A stretch of DNA of 56,452 nt from positions 1 to 56,452 of the forward strand of contig JAFZSO010000018.1 of the NCBI GenBank assembly GCA_017619355.1. The letters run 5' to 3'. Source of the DNA: Muribaculaceae bacterium. Lineage in GTDB: Bacteria > Bacteroidota > Bacteroidia > Bacteroidales > Muribaculaceae. The notes beneath the pieces are model-generated. The model was given only the letters and a program-made list of their open reading frames with translations. It was not told the DNA's origin and made no database searches. Positions 27,890-36,281 of this stretch are shown piece by piece (the stretch's first letter is position 1; each line of letters begins with the position of its first letter). A program made the position numbers and the translations under genes.

Positions 27890-30643
27890 ATGAAACGTAA
27901 ACTGCTTTTATTACTATCTCTGCTGGTGAGTTTGAGTGTGTTTGCTCAAACGGGCCTGAAAGGTGTAGTAATTGATTCCAAGACGGGTTTGCCCATCGTC
28001 GGAGCGACTGTGATGCTCGACGATCAGGGCATTTCGGCCACGACTGGACCCGACGGCGACTTCTTGCTCATTGGTGCCGAACCAGGCAAGGACTTGCTCC
28101 TGGTGTTCGGCTATGGCTTCAAGGACTGGTCGCAAGGCGTTGAAATCTACGATGGCGTAGTCGACAACGTGGGCACCATCAAGGTATCGGCAACCGACTT
28201 CAGTTCGAGCGACAGCTATAACGAGCTGAACCAGGAGATGCAGATAACCGAGTCACAATTGGAAGATGAGGAAGGCAACTCGCAGTCCATCGGCACATTG
28301 ACCGGAGCCAGCGACAACCCCTTCTACCAGGCTTCCAACTTCAACTTCAGCATTATGCGATTCCGCCAGAGAGGTTACAACAGCGAGTACAACCAGACCT
28401 TCATCAACGGCGTGAACTTTAACGACGCCATGCGCGGCCGCTTCAACTACTCGATGACGGGTGGTCTGAATCAGGCATTCCGCAACAAGGCCATCGGTAT
28501 GGGACTTGACCTGGTGAACTACTCGTTCAGCGATGTGGGCGGTTCGACCAACATCCGCACCTATGCCAAGGACTTTGCTCCAGGCTTCCGCGGCAGCGTG
28601 GCCTACACTAATGGCAACTACAAGTGGCGCGGTATGGTTACCTACAGCACCGGTATGAACCCGAATGGATGGGCTCTGACACTGAGCGCGGTGGGCCGAT
28701 ATGCCGACGAAGGTGTGATTCCCGGTTCGTTCTATAACAGCTGGGGCTACTTCGTGAGTGCCATGAAGGAGTTCAATCCGCGTCACAGCCTGTCAATCAC
28801 AACATTTGGCGCTCCCACCAAGCGTGCCAGCAACACCGCCACCTTCGAGGAGGCCTACGAACTGGCTGGAAGCAACCTGTATAATCCCAACTGGGGCTGG
28901 CAGGAAGGCAAGAAGCGCAATGCCAAGGTGGTTGAAGCATTCGACCCCACCGTGATACTCAACTGGATATGGAAACCCAAGACCGGCACCTCGCTCAACA
29001 CGGGTGTGGCATTCCGCAAATCGTTCTATGCCTCGAGCGCGCTCAACTGGTATAACGCCCGCGACCCGCGACCCGACTACTACCGCTATCTGCCCTCGTA
29101 TTTCGAGAACGATGCCGAGACCTTCGGCCGCTACTATACCCAGTGGACCGAGAACGAAGAATTCCGTCAGATTAATTGGACAGAACTCTATAGAACGAAT
29201 TACCTGAACAACTACATCGCTGACAAGACTGGCGAGGAGAAGGGGTCTACATTCATCCTTGAAAAACGTCACAGCAATCAGGCCAGCTGGCAGTTGAACT
29301 CCACCTTGAACACGCGCCTCACCGACAAGGTGACGCTGCAAGGCGGCATCGGAGCCAACTACACAAGGGCTTCTTACTACAAGACGATGAAAGACCTGCT
29401 CGGCGGCCGCTACTGGAGCGACGTTGACCAGTTTGCCGAGCGCGACTTCCCTGCCGACGCCAACCTGGCGCAGAACGACTTGAACAATCCTAACCGCCGC
29501 ATCTTTGAAGGCGACCGTTTCGGTTACGACTATGACATTAACAGTTATAGCGCCAACATCTGGAAACAGATTGTCATCAACCTGCACAAGTGGGACCTCT
29601 TCTATGATGTGATGGCAAGCTACACTGCCTATCAGCGCGACGGCAAGATGCGCAACGGCCGCGCTCCCGAAAACTCTTACGGCAAGGGAAAGACCCATGA
29701 ATTTGTGAATGCCGGCTTTAAGGCTGGTGCCACCTATAAGCTCGACGGCCGCAACAACTTCCAGGCCCACATTTACTACGGCACGCGTGCTCCGCTGCCC
29801 AACAATGCCTATGTGTCGCCACGCATCAAAGATGATGTGATCAGCGATCTGCGCAGCGAGGTCATCTACTCGGGCGATGTGAGCTACAACTGGAATTACC
29901 GCAACTTCAAGGGTGTGGTCACCGCTTTCTACACCGACATGCAGCACGGCACCGAGCGCACCTCGTTCTACGACGACCTGAACAGCACCTTTATGAACTA
30001 TGCTCTCACCAATGTGCACAAGGTGTTCAAGGGCGTAGAACTCGGACTCTCGTTCAATCTCACCTCTTCACTCACCGTGAGTGGTGCCATGAACCTCGCC
30101 CGCTACCAGTACAAGAACCGCCCCATCGGCACACGCAGCTATGAAAACGGCTCGCAACCCGATGTGACGCAAATGGTTTACCTGAAGAACTTCTATGTGA
30201 GCGGAACGCCCCAGGAGGCTTACTGCATCGCATTCAACTATGCGGCTCCCCACCAGTGGTTCTTTGAAGTGAATGGTACCTGGCTCAATCGTGCTTATGT
30301 GGACCTGTCGCCCATCCGTCACGAAGCCATGGACAACTTGTGGACACAGGCCAATTCAGAGCAAGAACTCATTGCCAGAATCCAAGACATCGCAAATCAG
30401 GAGAAACTGAATGAGGCGCTTGTCATCAACATGAGCATCGGCAAACTGATTTACCTGAACCGCCAGGCTTCTCTGAACATCAACCTGAACCTCAACAACC
30501 TGCTGAACAACACCAACATCCAGACTGGCGGTTACCAGCAAGGCCGTTTCGACTACAAGAACTTCACTACCGACAAATATCCTAACAAATACTACTACGC
30601 ACAGGGCTTCAAACTATTCTTGAATCTGGGCGTGAGATTCTAA
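27890..30643 (+). CDS. TonB-dependent receptor with N-terminal carboxypeptidase-regulatory-like domain
   Basis: 917 residues. A signal peptide ends at VSLSVFA|QTG. Residues about 22-100 are a CarboxypepD_reg-like beta-sandwich (LKGVVIDSKTGLPIVGATV, TTGPDGDFLLIG), then a plug-like region (FSIMRFRQRGYNSEYNQTFI, NGVNFNDAMRG) and a beta-barrel ending in an aromatic C terminus (KLFLNLGVRF), as required for outer-membrane insertion. It acts as a gated outer-membrane importer driven by TonB. The next gene, 43 bases on, is a DUF5689 lipoprotein, not a classical SusD, so the substrate may not be a glycan. The same pair layout with a large receptor and a lipoprotein suggests a joint uptake complex (inference). 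Substrate unknown. Confidence 0.9.
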   Translation: MKRKLLLLLSLLVSLSVFAQTGLKGVVIDSKTGLPIVGATVMLDDQGISATTGPDGDFLLIGAEPGKDLLLVFGYGFKDWSQGVEIYDGVVDNVGTIKVSATDFSSSDSYNELNQEMQITESQLEDEEGNSQSIGTLTGASDNPFYQASNFNFSIMRFRQRGYNSEYNQTFINGVNFNDAMRGRFNYSMTGGLNQAFRNKAIGMGLDLVNYSFSDVGGSTNIRTYAKDFAPGFRGSVAYTNGNYKWRGMVTYSTGMNPNGWALTLSAVGRYADEGVIPGSFYNSWGYFVSAMKEFNPRHSLSITTFGAPTKRASNTATFEEAYELAGSNLYNPNWGWQEGKKRNAKVVEAFDPTVILNWIWKPKTGTSLNTGVAFRKSFYASSALNWYNARDPRPDYYRYLPSYFENDAETFGRYYTQWTENEEFRQINWTELYRTNYLNNYIADKTGEEKGSTFILEKRHSNQASWQLNSTLNTRLTDKVTLQGGIGANYTRASYYKTMKDLLGGRYWSDVDQFAERDFPADANLAQNDLNNPNRRIFEGDRFGYDYDINSYSANIWKQIVINLHKWDLFYDVMASYTAYQRDGKMRNGRAPENSYGKGKTHEFVNAGFKAGATYKLDGRNNFQAHIYYGTRAPLPNNAYVSPRIKDDVISDLRSEVIYSGDVSYNWNYRNFKGVVTAFYTDMQHGTERTSFYDDLNSTFMNYALTNVHKVFKGVELGLSFNLTSSLTVSGAMNLARYQYKNRPIGTRSYENGSQPDVTQMVYLKNFYVSGTPQEAYCIAFNYAAPHQWFFEVNGTWLNRAYVDLSPIRHEAMDNLWTQANSEQELIARIQDIANQEKLNEALVINMSIGKLIYLNRQASLNINLNLNNLLNNTNIQTGGYQQGRFDYKNFTTDKYPNKYYYAQGFKLFLNLGVRF

Positions 30644-30686
30644 ACACCACATTCTTAATAGATTATAATAAAAACAATATATCATT

Positions 30687-32975
30687 ATGAAACGCATTAA
30701 TTTATATCTCAGCATGTTGCTCCTCATGGTCATTGCCGTGGGGTGCAGCGACGAGTTCGACACTCCTCCCATGGTGGTGCCCACGGCTAAAGACAAGCCT
30801 AACACCACCGTCGCCGAGTTCAAGGAGAAATACTGGCAGGATGTGAACAACTACATCGACACGGTGAAAGAAGACATCGTGATTCATGGTTTCGTGACCA
30901 GTAGTGATGCCTCGGGCAACATCTACAAGTCGCTCTATATTCAGGACGAGACCGGCGGTCTTGCCATCTCGGTGAATGGCAACAGCCTCTACAACACTTA
31001 TCGTGTGGGTCAGGAGATTGTGATTCCTATGAAAGACCTGTTCATTGGCAAGTACAATGGCCAGCAACAGATTGGTTACCCGCAATGGTATGCCGCACGC
31101 AGCATCTGGGAAGCTACCTTCCTGCCACTTGAGCTCTTCCAGAGCGTGGTTGAAATCAATGGCTTGCCCGACCCCTCATCTATCGACACCATTCCCTGTA
31201 CCATCGACCAGCTCAAGACCGATGCCGAGAGCCTGAAGAAATGGCAGGGCCAGCTCGTGAAATTCAGCGATGTGAAATTTGAGGATGCCGATGGCACCGT
31301 GACCTATGCCGAGGCCACCGCCACCACCAACCGCAACATTGTGGATGCCAATGGCAACACCCTGGTGATGCGCAACAGCAACTATGCCGACTTCCGCTCA
31401 TCGATTCTCCCCATGGGCACAGGCGATGTGGTGGGTCTGCTGAGCTACTACAACACCAGCGCCACCTCGTTAAGCGGCGGCACCTGGCAGCTCTACATCC
31501 GCAATCCTAACGACTGCATTGGCTTCACTACCTCTACCAAGGGTCTGATGAAAGATCCTTACACCGTGACTGAGGCTATCGATGCTCAGAATCAGGACAA
31601 GAACGGCTGGGTATTCGGTTACATTGTGGGCGCTGTAGCACCTGAGGTGACTAACGTGACCAGCAACCAGGATATCCAGTGGGGTGCTCCCACCACGCTC
31701 GACAACACCATTGTGATTGCCGATGATCCCGCTGAGAACGACTACACCAAGTGCATCGTGGTACCGCTGCCACAAGGAACTCCATTCCGTGCCGAGGCCA
31801 ACCTGAAAGACAACGAGGCTGCCTACAAGACTGGCATCTACATCAAGGGTGACCTTGACAGCTACATGGGAACTTCGGGCATCACAGGCAACAGCGGTAG
31901 TCGCGAAGAGTACAAGATGACCATCGTGACCGGCGGCATCACCGAACTCGATGAGGGCTTCGACAGCTCTCTGCCCGAAACCTGGGCCAACGTACTCGTC
32001 AGCGGTGACAAGAAGTGGTATCAGACGTCGTTCCAGGACAACGGCTATGCGGCTATGACCGGCTACAAGGGAACCAAACCGCCCTTCGATGCTTGGCTCA
32101 TCACTCCGGCACTCGACATCAAGAACGCCAAGAGCAAGATTCTCACCTTCCGCACACAGGTGAACGGTTATGGCAGCACCACCAGCCACTTCGAGGTGTA
32201 TGTGCTCAACAGCCTTGACCCGACCACTGCCAGCAAGCGCGTGCAGCTCAATCCCGCTATTGCAGTAGCACCTGCCAGCGGTTACAGTAGCTGGGTAGAA
32301 TCGGGTGACATCGACCTGAGCGAATTTGCCGATGGCTGCTACTACATTGGCTTCCGCTTCGAGGCCAAGCAGGATGCTAACTACGCAACCTGGTGCGTCG
32401 ACGACGTGAAGTTCGGCCTTGGTCCCGCCGCTGCTCCCAATTGCGACGACTTCATCACCATGAACAACGGCACACCTACCGCCACATTCGGCACCTATAC
32501 ATCGAAGAACGGCTGGGTAGCAACCAACTGCAGTCTGTCGATGGGTGGTGAGACTGATGCCAACCCTGTCTTCAAGTACATTGGCTACAAGACCGACACG
32601 CAGGAATATGCAATGGCCGTGAACATGAACGGCAAGACCTCGGCCGTGGGCAATATCAAGTCGCCCACTATACAAGAGGGCATCTTGGACCTCACCTTTA
32701 ACTATGGCTACTCCATGACCGAGAGCAATGGCATCGCCTTCAAGGTAATTGTCACGGGTGGCGGGCAGACGAAGACCTTTGAGGTGGTCGACACCGCTTC
32801 GCGCTACACGGCCTACACCTTCAATCAGGAGGTAAACATATCGGGGCCCTGCACCATCGAGTTCCAGAATCTTTCGCCCTCGCAGTCCAACAGCAACAAG
32901 GACCGCTACTGCATCTGGAATGTGCACTGGACTACTATTGATGCCAACGCTCCCCGCAGGGCTCGTCGCCGCTGA
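30687..32975 (+). CDS. DUF5689-type surface lipoprotein with choice-of-anchor-J-like domain
   Basis: 762 residues. A lipoprotein signal is clear: MLLLMVIAVGC with lipidated Cys20, followed by SDEF. Residues about 40-265 match the DUF5689 pattern (VHGFVTSSD-like IVIHGFVTSSDASGN, LYIQDETGGLAISVNG, YRVGQEIVI). Residues about 290-405 repeat a related OB-like fold. Residues about 415-575 look like a choice-of-anchor J jelly roll (LDEGFDSSLPETWANV, DAWLITPALDIKNAKSK, CVDDVKFG). A further beta domain follows to an Arg-rich end. It is co-transcribed with the receptor upstream and probably forms the surface lid or capture partner of that receptor, as SusD does for SusC (inference). Ligand unknown. Confidence 0.82.
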   Translation: MKRINLYLSMLLLMVIAVGCSDEFDTPPMVVPTAKDKPNTTVAEFKEKYWQDVNNYIDTVKEDIVIHGFVTSSDASGNIYKSLYIQDETGGLAISVNGNSLYNTYRVGQEIVIPMKDLFIGKYNGQQQIGYPQWYAARSIWEATFLPLELFQSVVEINGLPDPSSIDTIPCTIDQLKTDAESLKKWQGQLVKFSDVKFEDADGTVTYAEATATTNRNIVDANGNTLVMRNSNYADFRSSILPMGTGDVVGLLSYYNTSATSLSGGTWQLYIRNPNDCIGFTTSTKGLMKDPYTVTEAIDAQNQDKNGWVFGYIVGAVAPEVTNVTSNQDIQWGAPTTLDNTIVIADDPAENDYTKCIVVPLPQGTPFRAEANLKDNEAAYKTGIYIKGDLDSYMGTSGITGNSGSREEYKMTIVTGGITELDEGFDSSLPETWANVLVSGDKKWYQTSFQDNGYAAMTGYKGTKPPFDAWLITPALDIKNAKSKILTFRTQVNGYGSTTSHFEVYVLNSLDPTTASKRVQLNPAIAVAPASGYSSWVESGDIDLSEFADGCYYIGFRFEAKQDANYATWCVDDVKFGLGPAAAPNCDDFITMNNGTPTATFGTYTSKNGWVATNCSLSMGGETDANPVFKYIGYKTDTQEYAMAVNMNGKTSAVGNIKSPTIQEGILDLTFNYGYSMTESNGIAFKVIVTGGGQTKTFEVVDTASRYTAYTFNQEVNISGPCTIEFQNLSPSQSNSNKDRYCIWNVHWTTIDANAPRRARRR

Positions 32976-33009
32976 TGGCATAGCCACTTAAGGCTATAGG
33001 CTTAACACA

Positions 33010-33049
33010 GGCAGACATCCTCACCATGCAGGGTGTCTGCCTTGCTTTT
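33010..33049 (+). terminator. Intrinsic terminator after the receptor-lipoprotein operon
   Basis: GGCAGACA (33010-33017) pairs with TGTCTGCC (33034-33041), with extra pairs inside, followed by TTGCTTTT. It lies 35 bases past the lipoprotein stop. Confidence 0.8.
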
Positions 33050-33107
33050 GAGTCAATTGGTGCAGTTTTCCTGAAAAAACGCTTTGGATTTTATTATAAT
33101 CTTTCCC

Positions 33108-35162
33108 TCATCGGCTTATGATTCCATTGTCAGTATCTCTTAAATTGATAGTTTTATCTGCCGACTGATGTTTTCGACCTCTGCTGAATCGCCATGATAT
33201 GTTAAGTGATACACTGTTGCCGCTGTCCCTATTGTATTGGGCGAAGTGCTTGTGAAGATTCCGATTTAGAATCTCGCTTTCAGCAGACTTGTAGTTGTTG
33301 ATGAAAGGATTTGACCATGTGAGTGAGAATTGCCAGTTCTTATAGTTGTATGAACATTGCAAAGTTGTATAAGCTCCACTATATCCCTTTGTCTCACCCT
33401 CTAAGAAGCGAAAGCCATTGTTCGCGTAAGCTAACAGAGTGAATTTTCCGAGATATGCTGTAATGCCTGCTGAATAGAACCACGATGTATAGCAATGCGT
33501 ATAGTCAAAGCCATAGTTGAAGCAACGCATCATACCTCCGTTTGCATATATTTGCAGTTTCTCGGGTGTAATCCAATAACTTGCATATGCCATTGCATTC
33601 AACACATTAATGGCTTTCTGATTGATCTGTGTATAGATGAACTTGTCTTCAGCTGTACGCTCGTAGTGTGCCATATTAGGTTTGTTGCAATGCCTGTAGA
33701 ATCCTTCTGCAAATGTGCTCCATCGATCATCGTTATACGAAAGGCGTAATGTGTGTTCCGTGTCACGAGCTGGCTTGAGATCGGGGTTGCCGACAGTATA
33801 TTCCATGCTGTTTGTCTGAATTGTTGCATCGCTGATCATGGCAATACGCGATGCACGGTCTTTCATCTCGAAGGTATAACTTAGTTGCATCCCATTCATG
33901 ATATTATAAGCCAATGTTGCCTTGGGACGAAATGTCCAAAAGTCATAGTTGTGCTCATTTTGATTGTAGTGTATGTAACTTACCCCCAAACCGATTGAAT
34001 AGCGTAAGTCCTTGAATGAGCCCCTTAACTCGCTGAAGGCATAGACATTATTTTGATTCAGCTCTGTAAGGGCGAACGCATCGCCCGTATAATCATTTTT
34101 CGTGTATTTGTAGCGATAGTTTACTCCGGCAGATAATGTGAAGGGATTCTGTCGGTTTTCGTAAACTATTTCAGATAAAGCAGAAACCGTCTTGCCATCT
34201 ACATCATATTGATAAGGTGCACCCTCATCATAGTAATTGCTGCTCCTCGTGGCGATGTATGTGCCAACAGCATTTGCCGTGATTGACTGCCGCGGAGTGA
34301 GTTGGCGGAAGAAGTACAAGTCGAGAATGGGTGAATTGGATTTGCCGTTCTCTCTGTTAGTTGAACTATATCGCTTTGTGCCATCAATGATGTCTTTGAT
34401 TGAATAATTGCCTGGATTCTTATTCAGACTTTCACTCAAGGATGCCTGAAAGACATATGCTGTAGAATCTGCCAGATTGTAGGTTAGCTTCAAATCATGG
34501 CTATGTGCTTTTCTGAGAGTCTCAACATCATCACGCTCTATAGTATAGATGTCACCATTATTCAAGGTATATTCGGCCAATTCAGCTACCTTCGTTCCAT
34601 TCAATTTATATCCACTATAATTGTAGGAAACAGTAAACTCGCTCTTCTTATGGTTCCATTTACCGTATATTGTACCATCACCTTGCCAAGAAGTGAGTGT
34701 GGGAGTAATGTCTGCACCTAATGTATAACCAGAGTCCTCGTGCTTGGTCATTATATTGATGACATAGGCCACATCTTCTCCATAACGAACACCAGGTTTG
34801 TCAATAAAGTCAATTTTGTTGATGAGTTTGGGATCAAGTGCTAACATTTCCTCTTTGCCGACGATGATACCATTGATTCTAAGTTGCACATTGCCTCTAC
34901 CATCTATTGCAGTTATAGAATGTGCTGCACCATCAATACGCAGGTTGGGCAACGAGAGCTTCTGAAGAAGGCTATAACCGTTGTTTGAGCCATTCTTCTG
35001 GGTAACAGTAGGATAAAGCATCTGTCCGTCAGCCTTGCTGATGACCTTGGCACCTTTGACTATGACTTCATCCAGAGTAACTGTCTTGTCTTCGTTCTGA
35101 GCAAAAGCAGTGAATGAAGATAAGCAAAGGAGAACGAGTAAAAAGAATTGTTTCATTTGCAT
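33108..35162 (-). CDS. Outer-membrane beta-barrel receptor (TonB-dependent-like, OMP_b-brl_3 type)
   Basis: 684 residues from ATG 35162 (or 682 from 35156). Signal peptide MKQFFLLVLLCLSSFTAFAQ. A TonB-box-like segment follows (TVTLDEVIVKGAKVI), then a short plug (LLQKLSLPNLRID, GNVQLRINGI, VRYGEDVAYVINIMT) and a long barrel rich in alternating aromatic strands. The N-terminal regulatory sandwich of SusC proteins is absent. The frame extends upstream to 35231, but a promoter element at 35185-35192 lies inside that extension, so the true start is after it. Receptors of this class import small ligands or peptides in Bacteroidota. The gene just upstream encodes a membrane-anchored DNA-binding regulator on the same strand, which likely controls it. 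Confidence 0.85.
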   Translation of the reverse strand: MQMKQFFLLVLLCLSSFTAFAQNEDKTVTLDEVIVKGAKVISKADGQMLYPTVTQKNGSNNGYSLLQKLSLPNLRIDGAAHSITAIDGRGNVQLRINGIIVGKEEMLALDPKLINKIDFIDKPGVRYGEDVAYVINIMTKHEDSGYTLGADITPTLTSWQGDGTIYGKWNHKKSEFTVSYNYSGYKLNGTKVAELAEYTLNNGDIYTIERDDVETLRKAHSHDLKLTYNLADSTAYVFQASLSESLNKNPGNYSIKDIIDGTKRYSSTNRENGKSNSPILDLYFFRQLTPRQSITANAVGTYIATRSSNYYDEGAPYQYDVDGKTVSALSEIVYENRQNPFTLSAGVNYRYKYTKNDYTGDAFALTELNQNNVYAFSELRGSFKDLRYSIGLGVSYIHYNQNEHNYDFWTFRPKATLAYNIMNGMQLSYTFEMKDRASRIAMISDATIQTNSMEYTVGNPDLKPARDTEHTLRLSYNDDRWSTFAEGFYRHCNKPNMAHYERTAEDKFIYTQINQKAINVLNAMAYASYWITPEKLQIYANGGMMRCFNYGFDYTHCYTSWFYSAGITAYLGKFTLLAYANNGFRFLEGETKGYSGAYTTLQCSYNYKNWQFSLTWSNPFINNYKSAESEILNRNLHKHFAQYNRDSGNSVSLNISWRFSRGRKHQSADKTINLRDTDNGIISR

Positions 35163-35184
35163 CGAACTTTTTTGATTTTCGATG

Positions 35185-35192
35185 CAAAGGTA
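35185..35192 (-). promoter_or_regulatory. TAnnTTTG promoter element for the receptor gene
   Basis: The minus strand reads TACCTTTG, 23 bases before ATG 35162, with a T-run about 19 bases upstream of it as a possible -33 region. It separates the receptor gene from the regulator and fixes its start downstream of 35185. Confidence 0.6.
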
Positions 35193-35261
35193 TTGAGGTA
35201 TTAGAAAAAAGCCAGATATATTACCTGACATCTTTCTGACATTTTCCTGACACCGGCCTAA

Positions 35262-35960
35262 CTATTTAAGTTCCAGTGTGTAGCATTTGCCTCTGTCAGA
35301 CTCGATTTTCAGGTTACTATTGGCTTCTAAGATGGGTTTTACTCGTTTGATAAGAGTGTAAAGTGTGTCGCTGGCATCGGGCTTCTTTGGCCACAGGCGG
35401 TCACAGATTTCTTGCTTGGATAGTGAATGAGATTCTGTCTTCATAAACATCTCCATAAGGGAATGCTGCATCGGGGTGAAATGAATCGGTTTGCCTTTTG
35501 CCGTAATAAATTTGTCATTGGCAAATACAATGCCACCAAAGCTTAGACCTTTTGCAAACATCTCAGGCTTAAACCTGCGTATATACCACAGACTGCACAT
35601 CATCCATAGAATGCCCGCAAACAATAATGCCCCGGATGCTCGTTGGTCTGAAAGCATCAATATGGTCATAAAGTCGCAATTAGCTTGTGCCACCATCTGC
35701 GTCTCCTGACGGCCAGCTTTTATTACGGATGTCATGGCAATGCATGCTGTGTCTTTCAGTTCGGCTATGGTAAGATGACTACGATAACATCGGATGGTAT
35801 CGGCATTGACCACATTAGTCGGCATTTCGGCAAGAGTAAGCTTCAGCGCATTGTTTACATCTCGTGTTATCCTGTTTTCGGTACTTTTATAGCTACCTAC
35901 GCTTGAACAGAGTGCACTGAGCATTATGAAAACGAATATGACGAAAGGAAGCTTTTTCAT
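35262..35960 (-). CDS. Membrane-anchored winged-helix transcription regulator
   Basis: 232 residues. An N-terminal hydrophobic segment (about 4-22, LPFVIFVFIMLSALCSS) and a second one (about 108-127, GALLFAGILWMMCSLWYI) bracket a roughly 85-residue part that should face the periplasm. The C-terminal domain (about 150-232) is an OmpR/PhoB-type winged helix: FTPMQHSLMEMFMK, SLSKQEICDRLWP, DTLYTLIKRVKPILE, and the wing SDRGKCYTLEL. There is no receiver or kinase domain. Logic like that of ToxR or CadC is inferred: the periplasmic part senses a signal and the cytoplasmic domain acts on DNA from the membrane. Its neighbour downstream is an outer-membrane receptor, the probable target. Confidence 0.82.
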   Translation of the reverse strand: MKKLPFVIFVFIMLSALCSSVGSYKSTENRITRDVNNALKLTLAEMPTNVVNADTIRCYRSHLTIAELKDTACIAMTSVIKAGRQETQMVAQANCDFMTILMLSDQRASGALLFAGILWMMCSLWYIRRFKPEMFAKGLSFGGIVFANDKFITAKGKPIHFTPMQHSLMEMFMKTESHSLSKQEICDRLWPKKPDASDTLYTLIKRVKPILEANSNLKIESDRGKCYTLELK

Positions 35961-35972
35961 CGGTCTGAATTC

Positions 35973-36143
35973 TTATTTAGTATTTAACATTTCAATCATT
36001 TTCTTTACATCTGGCAATGCACGGCGGAAGTCCTCTGGCATATCATCAAGAGTCTTGTGGAATCCACAATCGCGATTGTAGAATTATTTTTCGGCGGCCG
36101 TAACCCATTTATCAAATTCATGATAATCATGCAAAGTTAACGA
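35973..36143 (-). pseudogene. Degraded coding fragment in the regulator leader
   Basis: The frame ending at 35973 reads like real protein (GFHKTLDDMPEDFRRALPD, VKKMIEMLNTK) and continues upstream, past one in-frame TAA at 36084-36086, into HDYHEFDKWVTAAEK. No start codon suits the whole. It may be the relic of a small gene once placed before the regulator, or a chance leader. I cannot assign a family. Confidence 0.4.
36132..36139 (-). promoter_or_regulatory. TAnnTTTG promoter element upstream of the regulator
   Basis: The minus strand reads TAACTTTG, 172 bases before the regulator start. Transcription from here would give a leader of about 165 bases containing the degraded fragment. Confidence 0.45.
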
Positions 36144-36245
36144 TTATTTCTGTCACCACAAATGTGAAGCAACGAAAAATCCTTAGGTTCACACGATTGC
36201 GGACACGATGATGGGGAAAAGGGTGCTGGATAGCAGAATTTTTAG

Positions 36246-36253
36246 TAACTTTG
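36246..36253 (+). promoter_or_regulatory. TAnnTTTG promoter element for the EptA-like gene
   Basis: TAACTTTG lies 28 bases before ATG 36282, the expected spacing for a short leader. Confidence 0.55.
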
Positions 36254-36281
36254 CAGCGTTTTTTAATAATGATGTGGTGAA

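Noticed and set aside
28793-30019. 408-codon minus-strand frame inside the TonB receptor
   Set aside because: Antisense shadow caused by codon bias.
31470-32987. 505-codon minus-strand frame opposite the DUF5689 lipoprotein
   Set aside because: Shadow of the lipoprotein gene; no signal, motif or promoter of its own.
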